64,000 nucleotides of DNA from Myxococcales bacterium (lineage in GTDB: Bacteria > Myxococcota_A > Polyangia > Polyangiales > Polyangiaceae), in assembly GCA_016712525.1 (NCBI GenBank), contig JADJQX010000007.1, positions 62,001 to 126,000 on the forward strand, in the 5' to 3' direction. The notes beneath the pieces were generated by a model that was not told where the DNA came from, did not search any database, and worked only from the letters and a program-made list of their open reading frames with translations. Within the stretch, counting starts at the first letter, position 1. Each line of letters starts with the position of its first letter. Position numbers and translations under genes: made by a program. Of the stretch, positions 16,153-25,232 are shown piece after piece.

Positions 16153-16842
16153 TCAGTAGGGAAAGAGGCGCCCGTCATGGTTGACGAACGCGCCGTTGTC
16201 CGAAGGGCCGAACCCGTCGATGCGCGCGAGGAGGTTCTTGGCCGACACCTCGACGGGCAGCGGGGCGCCTTCGCCGCCCATGTCGGTGCGGACCCACCCC
16301 GGGTTCATCACCACGCACACGAACCCGCGCCCCGCGAGGTCGACGCTCATCGACTTGTTCGCCATGTTCAGCGCGGCCTTCGCCATGCGGTAGGCGTAGG
16401 CGCCGCCGCTCGTGTTGTCCGAGATGGAGCCCATGCCGCTCGAGATGTGCACGATGCACCTCCGGGCGCCGCGGCCGAGGTGCGGGAGGAGCGCGCGGCT
16501 CACTCGGAGAGGCCCGAGCGCGTTGGCGTCGAACGTCTGCATGGCGTCGTCCAGGTCGAGGTCCTCGAGGGAGGTGAGCCGCCCCATCACCCCGGCGTTG
16601 TTCACGAGGACGTCGACCGGCGCCCCTTCGAGGCTCTCGGCGAACGTGCGGACGCTCGCGTCGTCGCGGACGTCGCACGCGCGGACCGTGACGCGGCCGG
16701 CGTGCCGCTCCGCGAGGTCTCGCAGCGCGTCGGCACGAGCGACGTCACGCGCCGTCGCGACGACCTCGTCCCCGCGCTCCGCGAGCTGCCTCACGAGCTC
16801 GAGCCCGATCCCGCGGTTCGTTCCGGTGATGACCCACCGCAT
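16153..16842 (-). CDS. Short-chain dehydrogenase/reductase, CsgA-like subgroup
   Basis: A 229-residue classical SDR: NAD(P)-binding TGTNRGIG at residues 6-13, VLVNNAGVMG near 85, catalytic Ser in HISSGMGSIS and the Y-R-M-A-K catalytic pair near 150, with MNPGWVRTDMGG after strand 6. The compact size and PGWVRTDMGG motif resemble the C-factor (CsgA)/sniffer subgroup, which acts on lipids during myxobacterial development, but the substrate cannot be read from sequence. Start ATG 16842; it precedes the PilZ gene by 38 bases on the same strand. Confidence 0.87.
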   Translation of the reverse strand: MRWVITGTNRGIGLELVRQLAERGDEVVATARDVARADALRDLAERHAGRVTVRACDVRDDASVRTFAESLEGAPVDVLVNNAGVMGRLTSLEDLDLDDAMQTFDANALGPLRVSRALLPHLGRGARRCIVHISSGMGSISDNTSGGAYAYRMAKAALNMANKSMSVDLAGRGFVCVVMNPGWVRTDMGGEGAPLPVEVSAKNLLARIDGFGPSDNGAFVNHDGRLFPY

Positions 16843-17018
16843 GCACGTCTCCTCCTCGATCGCGTGGCCTCGCGACGGACCACGATGCCCCGAAACGGCG
16901 GCGCATGGCGAGTGGTTCGGCGAGCCCGAGCGCGTCGCTCCCGTCGACGGGCACCTGAACGGTGACGCGGCATCGGTCTTGCAACCGGCGCGGAAGGGAG
17001 TAGGTTGCGCGCCCCTAC

Positions 17019-18932
17019 ATGACCATGGCCGACGAAACGAATTCCCTTGCCGACGTCCCCTCTCCCTTCCGTGAGGCCCTCGTCGCCCGGGGTTTCGCCG
17101 ACCTGACGCTCGTGCAGAAGGCCGTGCTCGAGGCCAGCGTCGAGGGGGTCGACCTCCGTGTGTCGTCGCAGACCGGCTCCGGGAAGACGGTCGCGCTCGG
17201 CCTCGTGCTCGCGAAGCTCTTCCTGTCGGAGGGGCTCACTCCAGGCAAAATTCCCTTCGGGATCGTCATCGCCCCCACGCGAGAGCTCGCCGCGCAGGTC
17301 GCGGGGGAGCTGTCGTGGCTCTTCGAGGGCGTCTCGGCGCGCGTGGTCGTCGTCACGGGCGGCACCTCCGGCGGCGCCGAGCGTCGCGAGCTCTCCCGCG
17401 GCGCCACGATCGTCGTGGGTACCCCGGGTCGCCTGCTCGATCACCTCCGGCGCGGCTCCCTCGACGCGACCGCCGTGCGCGCGGTGGTGCTCGACGAAGC
17501 CGACCGCATGCTCGACATGGGCTTCACCGAAGACCTCGAGGCCATCCTCGACGCCGTCCCCGAAGGGCGGCGCACCCACATGGTCTCGGCCACGTTCCCC
17601 CGCGAGGTCCTTCGCCTCGCCGACACCTACCAGTCGAACGTGGTCGACGTCGAAGGCACCCGCCGCGGCGACGCGAACGCCGACATCACGCACGTCGTCC
17701 ACATCGTGCCCTCGGCCGACCGCCCCGCCGCGATGATCAACGTGCTGCTCTCGGCCCCGGACGAGGCCACGCTCGCCTTCACGAAGACCCGCGAGGGCGC
17801 CTCCGAGCTCGCGGCGTTCCTCGTCCGCGCCGGCTTCTCGGCCTCGGCTCTCACGGGCGACATGGAGCAGAGCGAGCGCACGCGCGCCCTCGAGTCGTTC
17901 CGTAGCGGGCGCACGCGCATCCTCGCCGCGACCGACGTCGCCGCGCGAGGCATCGACCTCCCCGACGTGACCCGCGTCATCCACGCCGATCCCCCCGGCG
18001 ATCCCGAGTCGTACACGCACCGGAGCGGCCGCACCGGGCGCGCCGGGCGCAAAGGCACGAGCGTCATGTTCGTGCCCCCCGCCGAAAAAGAGAAGGTCCG
18101 CAGGCTGCTTCGGCGCGCTGGGATCTACGCGAATCTCTTGCCGATTCCGTCGTCCGAGTCGGTGCGCGAGGCGCAGGCCGAGAGGCTCGTGGCCGAGCTC
18201 TCGGAGCCCGAGGGTGAGGTCGTCGGCGCGCACGCGAAGATGGCCGATCGCGTGGTCGCCGCCCTCGCGGGCAAGGTCGACCCGGACACGCTCGTCCGCC
18301 GGCTCCTCTTGCGTGTGCTCGCGGGGAGCGCCGAGCCCCGAGAGCTCTCGGCCCCTGCGCGCGCGGTCCGCGCTCCCGAGCTCGACGAGCGCGGGGGGGA
18401 CCGGCCCGACGCTCGTCCCGCCCGCGCGCCGCGTGTGGCCGACGGCGAGCGCCCCTCGAAGCTCTCGGCCCCCGCGCGCGACGCCGCGCCCAGGACCGCC
18501 TTCGAGGCCGCAGGTCGCCCGGAGCGCATGCGCGCCCCCAAGCCGAGCGACGAGGTCGACTTCGTCGCGTTCCGCGTGACCTGGGGCTCGCGCCACGGCG
18601 CCGACGTGCGGCGGCTCATGGCGATGTCGTGCCGGCGCGGCGACGTGCGCGGCGCCGACCTCGGGGCGATCCTCGTCGGCCCCGACACCTCCATCGTCGA
18701 GGTCCGCGCCGACGTCGCCGACGACTTCGAGCGCGCCTCCAAGAAGCCCGATCCCCGCGATCCGCGCGTCCGCTTCGCGCGGACCGAGCACGGGCGTGAC
18801 TCGCGCCCGGGCGAGGCGCCGTCGAGCCCCTACCTCCCCGTCCTCGAGGACGAGCCGCGCCCGCGTCCGCGCTGGGTGGGCGGAAATACGCGCCCGAAGC
18901 ACCCGGGCAAGCGCCCGCCTCCGCGGCGCTGA
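17019..18932 (+). CDS. DEAD-box RNA helicase with DbpA-type RNA-binding domain
   Basis: A 637-residue ATP-dependent RNA helicase. Motifs: Q-like FADLTLVQKAV, I SSQTGSGKT, Ia PTRELAAQV, Ib TPGRLLDHL, II LDEADRMLD, III SATF, V ATDVAARGIDLPDV, VI HRSGRTGRAGRKG. After a Pro/Ala/Arg-rich linker, residues about 518-592 (VDFVAFRVTWGSRHGADVRRLMAMSCRR..IVEVRADVADDF) form a DbpA-like RNA-binding domain, with a basic tail. A likely role is ribosome assembly or cold-shock RNA remodelling. The start is ATG 17019 (MTMADE), with MADE as an alternative two codons on. Confidence 0.93.
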   Translation: MTMADETNSLADVPSPFREALVARGFADLTLVQKAVLEASVEGVDLRVSSQTGSGKTVALGLVLAKLFLSEGLTPGKIPFGIVIAPTRELAAQVAGELSWLFEGVSARVVVVTGGTSGGAERRELSRGATIVVGTPGRLLDHLRRGSLDATAVRAVVLDEADRMLDMGFTEDLEAILDAVPEGRRTHMVSATFPREVLRLADTYQSNVVDVEGTRRGDANADITHVVHIVPSADRPAAMINVLLSAPDEATLAFTKTREGASELAAFLVRAGFSASALTGDMEQSERTRALESFRSGRTRILAATDVAARGIDLPDVTRVIHADPPGDPESYTHRSGRTGRAGRKGTSVMFVPPAEKEKVRRLLRRAGIYANLLPIPSSESVREAQAERLVAELSEPEGEVVGAHAKMADRVVAALAGKVDPDTLVRRLLLRVLAGSAEPRELSAPARAVRAPELDERGGDRPDARPARAPRVADGERPSKLSAPARDAAPRTAFEAAGRPERMRAPKPSDEVDFVAFRVTWGSRHGADVRRLMAMSCRRGDVRGADLGAILVGPDTSIVEVRADVADDFERASKKPDPRDPRVRFARTEHGRDSRPGEAPSSPYLPVLEDEPRPRPRWVGGNTRPKHPGKRPPPRR

Positions 18933-18992
18933 CACCCGGTCATCGAAGCACGAGCCCACGACCGCCCCGGCGCGCGCGGCCTCGCCTCGGAG

Positions 18993-19009
18993 GACGACGG
19001 CGAGTCGTC
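18993..19009. terminator. Weak hairpin between convergent genes
   Basis: gacgac, loop ggcga, gtcgtc; a 6-bp stem between the helicase (plus) and the lipoprotein operon end (minus). No T-tract. Possible terminator only. Confidence 0.25.
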
Positions 19010-19042
19010 GTCGTTGCTACCCGAGGCGCTCGCGGCGTGCGA

Positions 19043-19699
19043 TCAGGGGAACGTCCCGGGGAAACCACCGTCTGTCTCACGCGCGCGAATGAGGACCACG
19101 CGCTTCGGCGCCTTGCCGGGCGGGGGCTCGGCCTCCTCCAGCACGAGCGCCTTCGGGCACGAGTAGACGGTCACCTCGTACGTCGTCTTCCCTCCTTCGA
19201 GGGTCTTCACCTCGATGCGCCGCCGCTTGCCCTCGGGCACGGGATCGAAGATCCCGTAGAGCCCCTGGTGCCGGACCTCGGTCCCTCGTGTGAGCTTCCC
19301 GGCCTCGTCGCGACGGAGGAAGTACATCCGGCAGCCGGGGGCCAGCTCGACCCCGAGGGTGTCCGAGGGCCCGAGGTTGCCCGCGCAGTAGAGCCAAGGT
19401 CCGCCTGTCTGGTCGATGAACGACTTCATCGTGGGGAGGTCGGCCTCGTGGGCGTTTGGGGCCGGCGCGCAGGTGCCGCCGCACTCGACGGCCTGCACGG
19501 CGGCGACGTCGTCGTCGATCCACTCCGTGCATCCTGCACGCGACACGGTGACCGTGGCGTCGGCGCCGAGGGGCGCGGGTCCTGCGTCCGGCGATGGGGA
19601 GTTCTCCCCCAAGTCGAGCACACGCGCTTCGCAGGCCCCGACGACGAGGGCGAGGCAGGCGGCGGCTCCGGAACGAACGACGAGACGCGCAAGGCTCAT
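19043..19699 (-). CDS. Lipoprotein, last gene of the kinase-sigma operon
   Basis: A 218-residue lipoprotein: signal MSLARLVVRSGAAACLALVVGAC with lipobox Cys23, then an acidic Pro-rich linker. The mature part has paired cysteines (GCTEW, ECGGTCAP, YCAGNLG, GCRMYFL, YSCPKAL) suggesting disulfides, and ends in an Arg-rich VVLIRARETDGG. No family is recognised. Its ATG overlaps the stop of the upstream membrane regulator gene by 4 bases (ATGA 19696-19699). Confidence 0.75.
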   Translation of the reverse strand: MSLARLVVRSGAAACLALVVGACEARVLDLGENSPSPDAGPAPLGADATVTVSRAGCTEWIDDDVAAVQAVECGGTCAPAPNAHEADLPTMKSFIDQTGGPWLYCAGNLGPSDTLGVELAPGCRMYFLRRDEAGKLTRGTEVRHQGLYGIFDPVPEGKRRRIEVKTLEGGKTTYEVTVYSCPKALVLEEAEPPPGKAPKRVVLIRARETDGGFPGTFP

Positions 19700-20442
19700 G
19701 GAACGGCTCCAGCCGCGAGGACGGCGGGCAAGAGGATGCTCTCGGGGTGGTCTTTCTTGAAGCGTAGCGCGCGCGACCTCGCCTCGTCGGCCCTACCGCT
19801 CTGAGCGAGGGCCTGCACGGCGATGGCCTCCCGCTCCTCGGAGAGCGCGCCGCGGGGAAAGCGCCTCGCGTGCTCGTCGGTCGACGCGAGGGCGTGCGCC
19901 GGATCGCCGCGGCCAAGCGCCGTCCGCGCGACGTCGAGCACGGCGCGCTCGGCCGAGAGATCGGAGCCCCCCGCCGCGCGCGAGGGCGTGGCGCTCGGTT
20001 TGCTCGGAGGCGGTGCGATGCTCGCGGTCGGGAGGTCCTCGGGGCGTAGGGTCGACGATCCGCCGCTCGCGGCGCCCTCGGTCGCCTTCGGGAGCGCGGC
20101 GAGCGCGCTCTGTGCCGAGGTGGGCGCTAGGCTCTCCGTGGCCTTTGGCGGCGCGGTGGGCCCGGACGTCACGAGCGCGCCGGCGCCCATGCCGAGCACG
20201 AACGTGGCCGCCGCGATCCACGCGGGGATTTGCGGCATTCCAGGCAGAGGCGCGGGGCGGGCCGGCGGTGTCGGGTCCGAGGTCGTACCCCCTCCGCCGC
20301 CTCCCGGCCCCACGGGGAGGGCCGCGAGCATACGAGACGTCATGCGCGCGCGCACCTCGGGGGAAGGGCCGCGCACCTCCTTGGCGGCCCCGAGCCAGTC
20401 GACCAGATCGTCGGGGAGCTTGTCGTCGTCGACGTCGCTCAT
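19696..20442 (-). CDS. Single-pass membrane protein after an ECF sigma factor (putative anti-sigma factor)
   Basis: 248 residues: an acidic cytoplasmic N-terminus (MSDVDDDKLPDDLVDWLGAAKEVRGPSPEVRARM), a Gly/Pro-rich linker, one membrane segment at about 76-98 (IPAWIAAATFVLGMGAGALV), then a periplasmic Ser/Pro-rich linker and a helical TPR-like end (AERAVLDVARTALGRGDPAHALA..ALAQSGRADEARSRAL). Position right after the ECF sigma factor with an ATGA overlap, plus single-pass topology, suggests an anti-sigma factor or its partner. It lacks the zinc-binding H-x3-C-x2-C of ZAS proteins. Confidence 0.75.
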   Translation of the reverse strand: MSDVDDDKLPDDLVDWLGAAKEVRGPSPEVRARMTSRMLAALPVGPGGGGGGTTSDPTPPARPAPLPGMPQIPAWIAAATFVLGMGAGALVTSGPTAPPKATESLAPTSAQSALAALPKATEGAASGGSSTLRPEDLPTASIAPPPSKPSATPSRAAGGSDLSAERAVLDVARTALGRGDPAHALASTDEHARRFPRGALSEEREAIAVQALAQSGRADEARSRALRFKKDHPESILLPAVLAAGAVP

Positions 20443-21023
20443 GGGAGACCTCCGTGTGCGGATGAGGGCGTGCCTCGGCGCGCGAGCTTGCGACGAATGG
20501 CGGTGGCGAGCTCTTGGCGGGCGGTGCGCAGCCGCGAGTACCCGGTGTTCAGCGGGATGCCGAGCGCCGCGGCGATGTCGGGCATCGATTGTTCGTCGAG
20601 GTCGGCGAGGACGAGCACGGCGCGTTTTTCCATGTCGAGCGCGGAGAGCGCCTCGTGCACGAGCGCCTCTCGCTCGCGTCGGGCGTCCGCCTCGTCGTTC
20701 TCGCTCGTCGCGTCGCCGGGCTCGTCGTCCCCGAAGAGCGCCGTCTTGTGGCGGGCGAGCTTGCGGTAGTCCGAGGCCTTTCGAAGGGCGAAGGCGAAGA
20801 GCCAAGGTTTGGCCGGGCGCGTGCGGTCGAAGCGGTCGAGCTCGGCGTACACTTTGAGAAAGGTCTCGTGGGCGACGTCCTCGAGGTCCCGCTCGTGCAC
20901 GCCGAGCCGCCGGAGGGTGGTCCACACGTACGCGAGATGCGCCTCGAAAAGTGCCGTAAATTCGGCAGTTTTCGCGTCTTTCTCACGGGGGGTCGCCATG
21001 GGCTCGCCGGGGGCTTGGGCCAT
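20439..21023 (-). CDS. ECF-type RNA polymerase sigma factor
   Basis: 194 residues. Region 2 is at about 18-85 (FTALFEAHLAYVWTTLRRLGVHERDLEDVAHETFLKVYAELDRFD..KPWLFAFALRKASDYRK). Region 4 is at about 125-180 (ALSALDMEKRAVLVLADLDEQSMPDIAAALGIPLNTGYSRLRTARQEL). I list the longer start at ATG 21023; ATG 20999 (MATPREKD) is equally good and would shorten the protein by eight residues. It is coupled to the following membrane protein by an ATGA overlap, typical of an ECF sigma/anti-sigma pair. Confidence 0.9.
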   Translation of the reverse strand: MAQAPGEPMATPREKDAKTAEFTALFEAHLAYVWTTLRRLGVHERDLEDVAHETFLKVYAELDRFDRTRPAKPWLFAFALRKASDYRKLARHKTALFGDDEPGDATSENDEADARREREALVHEALSALDMEKRAVLVLADLDEQSMPDIAAALGIPLNTGYSRLRTARQELATAIRRKLARRGTPSSAHGGLP

Positions 21024-21037
21024 GGTCGCGTGTTCCG

Positions 21038-22195
21038 TCAAAAAAAGAGCACGGCCCCCGCCGCGGCCCTGCCCGAAAAGGGAGACGACGAGAAGACCTC
21101 GGCCCCGTTCACGGTGAGCCCGTAGGGCGTGAAGTGGCCGAGGCCGTCGAGGGTCCCGCGGATCGAGAGGCTCGGCGCGAGCGGCACGTCGAGAGAGGCG
21201 CCGAGGCCGGCCGCGGCGAACGCCGTGGACGACGAGCGTGGCAGCGACACGTCCCGCGACTCGGCGAAGACCGCCCCGAGCAGCACGAGCCCACACGCGG
21301 AGAGCGCGGGCCCTCCGCGTGAGCCGAGCGGAAGACGCGCACAAACCCTCGGCTCGGCGGCGACGAGCGTCGCTTGGACCGAGCCCCCTTGGCTCGACGA
21401 GGCCGTCATGGGGGCGTCGAAGCGCGCTCGAAGGGCGGCCATGAAGCGCGGCGAGGTCACCTCGAGCCCGACCTCGCCGCCGGGCGCCGCCGAAGGACCG
21501 ACACCGAACGCCGCGTGCATCTCGGCCCCGAGCCCGAACCGGAACACCGGGGCAGGGGGCGACGCTCGCTCAGCGCGAGGGGGCGGGACCACGGCCGGCG
21601 GAGGGCGCGGGGGTGGCTCGGGCGCACGTGGGGGCTCGGGCTCGGGGTCACGTGGGGGCTCTGGCTCGGGCGCGTTCGGCGTCGTCGCGGGGGTCGGCGA
21701 GAGCACGCTCACCGGATCGATGGCGATGCTCATCGAGAGCGCCATGGCCGACGTGAGCTCGCCGCAGTCGCCTGCGCGGCTCTCGAGCGTCCGCGCTCCC
21801 CGCTCGACGCCGCTCGCGTCGACGAGCTTCACGTGCCCGTGAAATACGCCATTTTCGCGCGACACGTCGGCCGTGAGGGTCGTGTCGGCGACGACACGAA
21901 ACGGATCGTACCCGAGCCGGCTCGCGACGGCCTGACGCATCGAGGCCTCGTCGGCGCACGACTCGGCCCCCGCGCCGCGCACGTAGACGAGCCTCGCCGT
22001 GGGGCTCGCGTGCACGGAGGGCGCGACGCCGAGCACCCCCGTGGCTGCGACCCACGCGGCGACCGTGCGCCACACGATGCTCCGCCGTGGACGTGGGCCG
22101 CGGCGCTGGGCGAGGGGAGGTGTCGGCGCGGGAAGCATGCGGCGGCGCGGGCGACGATAGCCGCGGAGGCGCGGCCGCGCGAAGAGCAATCTCAC
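21038..22195 (-). CDS. Secreted protein with Pro-rich linker and beta-rich C-terminus
   Basis: 385 residues from GTG 22195, which overlaps the kinase stop as GTGA; an ATG at 22138 is an alternative start closer to the signal peptide (VAAWVAATGVLGVAPSVHA). The N-terminal domain (LVYVRGAGAESCADEASMRQAVASRLGYDPF..) is a conserved myxobacterial type often found near signalling genes. A Pro/Glu-rich linker (about 170-205) leads to a C-terminal region of alternating strands ending in AGAVLFF, which looks like a small outer-membrane barrel. Probably envelope-located; function unknown. Confidence 0.7.
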   Translation of the reverse strand: MRLLFARPRLRGYRRPRRRMLPAPTPPLAQRRGPRPRRSIVWRTVAAWVAATGVLGVAPSVHASPTARLVYVRGAGAESCADEASMRQAVASRLGYDPFRVVADTTLTADVSRENGVFHGHVKLVDASGVERGARTLESRAGDCGELTSAMALSMSIAIDPVSVLSPTPATTPNAPEPEPPRDPEPEPPRAPEPPPRPPPAVVPPPRAERASPPAPVFRFGLGAEMHAAFGVGPSAAPGGEVGLEVTSPRFMAALRARFDAPMTASSSQGGSVQATLVAAEPRVCARLPLGSRGGPALSACGLVLLGAVFAESRDVSLPRSSSTAFAAAGLGASLDVPLAPSLSIRGTLDGLGHFTPYGLTVNGAEVFSSSPFSGRAAAGAVLFF

Positions 22196-23781
22196 GGCGT
22201 CCTAGGCATGTCGAAGCGGCATTGGAGCTCGACCACGACCTCTTGGCCGTTCGGAGGGGCGTCGATGCTCGCCTCGCGCACGGCCTCGTCGACGCAGCGG
22301 TCGCGGTCGGCGCAGGCTGGATTTCCCCGTACCACGTTGGCCTCGGTCACCTGGCCGTTGCCGTAGATGCGCACGATGTAGGTGGCCTCGGGCGACGCGC
22401 AGCGCGCGGTGCACTCCTCGGCCATTTCGGCGAGCTGGCTCCCGAGGCCGCGAGCCTCTCGCTCCCCGAGAGCGGCGAACGTGCCGGCCTTTCCGTTCGC
22501 GAAGGGCGCCGAACGCGTCGCCTTGCAGTGCACGTCCTGCGTCTCGACGAGCTCCCGCCACGTCCCGTCCTCGGAGCCGGCGTCGTCGTGATTGGCACCC
22601 TCGTGGCCGGCGTCCGCGTGGGCCGTGCCTTCGTGGTCGGCCCCTCCGTGACCGCCGGGCGGAGCGGGAGGCGCCGCGCCGAGGTGCCACGCCAGCGCAC
22701 CCGTCACGACGAGCGCCCCGAGGCCTCCGACGCCACCCAGCACTGCCACGCCCAAGGCAACCCAGACGGCCGTCGGAAGGCTCGCGCGTGCGGTCGAGGC
22801 GTGCGCCTCCGGGGCAAAGGCGCCTCCTTCGGCGCGCGGAGGCGGCGCTTCGGTCGAGGGGCGGCCATCGCCCGCGACGCTCGCCGCGAGCGCGGAGGGG
22901 AGGGACGATGCCGGCGTGGCGTGCCTGGTCGACCGGACCTGGCTCAGGCTATCGAGCGCAGCCCGCATCTCGCCCGCGTCCGCGAAGCGCGCCGCCGGAT
23001 CCTTGCAGAGTGCACGGTCCAAGATCGCGACGAGGCGAGGGTCCGCGCCCGGCACGAACGTCGTCGGGGGCGTGTGCGGCCTCGTGGCGAGCCAGTCGAG
23101 CAGCTCCCCGAGGGACCGCGCGGCGAAGGGGAGGTGGCCCGTGAGCGCGTGGTAGAGCGTCGCGCCCGTAGAGAAGAGGTCGGCGCGATGGTCCACGTCC
23201 CGCCCCGCGCCCTGCTCGGGCGACATGTACGCCGGTGAGCCCATGAGCGCGCCGTGGGCCGTGAGCGGCGCGTCCCCGACCAGCTTGGCGACGCCGAAGT
23301 CGAGCACCTTCACCATCTCCGTGCCCCCGGCGAGGCGCGTGAGGAACACGTTGTCGGGTTTGACGTCGCGGTGAACGATGCGCGCGCGGTGGGCCGCGGC
23401 GAGCGCGTCGAGGAGCTGCACCCCGATGCGAGCGACCCGGCCGGCCTCGAGCCGCCCTTCCCGCGCGATCGCCTGCCTCAAAGACTCGCCCGACAAACGC
23501 TCCATGACCAAAAATGGAGGGTCGAAATCCGGCCTAAAATCCGTGACTTGGACGATGTTGGGGTGGCCGAGCGCGGCCGCCGAGCGCGCCTCTCGCCCGA
23601 ACCTCTCGAGCGCCGCACGGGACTGCCCGCCGCGGGCCTTCAGCACCTTGATGGCGACCGGGCGCCCGAGCGCCACCTGCGTGCCCTCGTACACGGCCCC
23701 CATCGACCCTTCGCCCAGCAGCGCGCCGACGAGGTACGCGCCGCCCAACGTCGCACCCGAGAGGCCCCCCTCGTTCGCCAT
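22192..23781 (-). CDS. Serine/threonine protein kinase with TM segment and TonB/AgmX-like C-terminus
   Basis: 529 residues. The kinase domain lies at about 15-280: Gly loop GEGSMGAV, Lys in VAIKVLK, catalytic HRDVKPDN, DFGVAK and SPAYMSPEQGAG. A Pro-rich juxtamembrane region leads to one membrane segment at about 338-368 (TAVWVALGVAVLGGVGGLGALVV). The extracytoplasmic part has a His/Asp/Gly-rich stretch and then TYIVRIYGNGQVTEANVVRG..CVDEAVREASI, like the AgmX/PglI or TonB-type C-terminal fold. It probably senses envelope state. Start ATG 23781, 5 bases after the MFS stop. Confidence 0.92.
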   Translation of the reverse strand: MANEGGLSGATLGGAYLVGALLGEGSMGAVYEGTQVALGRPVAIKVLKARGGQSRAALERFGREARSAAALGHPNIVQVTDFRPDFDPPFLVMERLSGESLRQAIAREGRLEAGRVARIGVQLLDALAAAHRARIVHRDVKPDNVFLTRLAGGTEMVKVLDFGVAKLVGDAPLTAHGALMGSPAYMSPEQGAGRDVDHRADLFSTGATLYHALTGHLPFAARSLGELLDWLATRPHTPPTTFVPGADPRLVAILDRALCKDPAARFADAGEMRAALDSLSQVRSTRHATPASSLPSALAASVAGDGRPSTEAPPPRAEGGAFAPEAHASTARASLPTAVWVALGVAVLGGVGGLGALVVTGALAWHLGAAPPAPPGGHGGADHEGTAHADAGHEGANHDDAGSEDGTWRELVETQDVHCKATRSAPFANGKAGTFAALGEREARGLGSQLAEMAEECTARCASPEATYIVRIYGNGQVTEANVVRGNPACADRDRCVDEAVREASIDAPPNGQEVVVELQCRFDMPRTP

Positions 23782-23786
23782 CGCGC

Positions 23787-25010
23787 TCAGACCTCGGCGC
23801 GCGTGGGCCGCCGCGCGGCGGGATCGTCCTTGGCGAACACCGTGGCGAAGACCGCGAACGCGAGCCACAAAAGCGAGAAGTGGAAGATCATGGTGCGGCC
23901 TCCGATGCGCTCGAACACCATGCCCGAGAGCGGCGGGCCGATCAGCATGCCGGCGGCGTAGAACGTGTTGTAGATGGCGTTGGCTCGGGCGATCTCGTGG
24001 CGCTTCGTGATGGCGCCCTGCAGCGCGAGGGAGACCGGCGAGATCGACGCGAGCGTAGCGCCCACCACGAACACCGTCGCGCACATGAGGGAAAATCGCG
24101 ACAAGAACACGAAGCTCGCGACGCAGAGGAACCCGATCGCCGAGAGGTTCCGCATCACGGCGAGGTGACCGTACTTGTCCCCGAGCTTTCCGGCGACGTT
24201 CGAGAAGAGCAGCATGCCGAGCGCGAAGAACGCCGTGACGAGGATGGTGTCCTTCTCGGCGACCCCGCGCTCTTTCATCAAGTAGAGGGGCAAAAAGAGC
24301 ACCGCGCTCGACTGGAAATACCCGTACGCGAACGTCGCGAAGAGCGAGGTCTTCGTCCGCCACGCGAGCGGCCTCTCCGTGTCGACCGAGAGCGGCGCCA
24401 CGTCTCCCTTCGGCGTCTCTTCGCGCGGCTCGTCCTCGTGGCCGCCGATGCCTCCGTCGAGGCGCGTGGCGATGCCCGTCGCGACGAGCGCGATGATCCC
24501 CGCGAGCACGAAGGCCGCCTCGAACCGAAACGCAGCCACGATGGCCTTCGAGAGAATGGGCCCGATCACGTACCCGATGGCGAGCGACATCGCGTAGAGG
24601 CTCGTGACGAAGGCCTTGTTCTCCTTGCCCGCGCGCGCGAGCAGCACGGTCTCGCAGCTCACCCACACGCCGACCGAGAACGCCCCGTCGAAGAACCGCG
24701 CCGCCGAGACGGCCGCGAACGTCTTCAAGAAGGGGAAGGTCGACACGCACACGGCGTACCCGAGCAGGCAGGCCACGAGCGTTCCCTTCGCCGAGAAGCG
24801 CCGCAGGATGCGCCCCATCGGGAGCGACAAGAGGCAGATCCCGGACGCGAAGATGGCGGCGAGGCCCCCCATCGCGGCCTTCCCGAAGCCGTGGGCGTCG
24901 AGGAAGAGCGGGATGATGGCGATGGAGAGGCCGTAGGCGATGCCGACCGAGAAGATCGCTCCGTAGACGAGCCAGATGTTTTTGTCGCGGATGCGGGAGG
25001 TGAGGGACAC
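23787..25010 (-). CDS. MFS transporter, 12 TM segments
   Basis: About 407 residues from GTG 25010 (VSLTSRIRDKNIWLVYGAIFSVGIAYG..); an upstream in-frame start at 25139 would add an unlikely basic leader. It has 12 hydrophobic segments in two halves split by a charged loop (GGIGGHEDEPREETPKGD), an A-motif-like LPMGRILRRFSAKG after TM2 and GKLGDKYGHLAVMRN at the equivalent loop of the second half. It resembles drug/metabolite efflux MFS proteins. It is the first gene of the operon with the Ser/Thr kinase; the substrate is unknown. Confidence 0.85.
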   Translation of the reverse strand: MSLTSRIRDKNIWLVYGAIFSVGIAYGLSIAIIPLFLDAHGFGKAAMGGLAAIFASGICLLSLPMGRILRRFSAKGTLVACLLGYAVCVSTFPFLKTFAAVSAARFFDGAFSVGVWVSCETVLLARAGKENKAFVTSLYAMSLAIGYVIGPILSKAIVAAFRFEAAFVLAGIIALVATGIATRLDGGIGGHEDEPREETPKGDVAPLSVDTERPLAWRTKTSLFATFAYGYFQSSAVLFLPLYLMKERGVAEKDTILVTAFFALGMLLFSNVAGKLGDKYGHLAVMRNLSAIGFLCVASFVFLSRFSLMCATVFVVGATLASISPVSLALQGAITKRHEIARANAIYNTFYAAGMLIGPPLSGMVFERIGGRTMIFHFSLLWLAFAVFATVFAKDDPAARRPTRAEV

Positions 25011-25232
25011 GGGCGCCGCAGGATACGCGCGAACCCGGCCACCCGACGCGCACCTGCCGAAGAAAAGCGCTCCCTCGGGCCGGGTCGAGCGACCGAAGGT
25101 GGGAGCTTGGACTACATCATGCTCTCGGCGCCCGGGCACGAGCCGACGCGCCTGGGTGGTTCGTGTGATCCATGCCCTTTGGATCGCAAGTCACCAGGTG
25201 CGCCCCCGCGAAAGGAATGGCAAACTCGTCTC

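Noticed and set aside
23880..25232. Plus-strand extension upstream of the Cys-rich lipoprotein
   Set aside because: It is antisense to the MFS gene. The lipoprotein signal peptide begins at ATG 25233.
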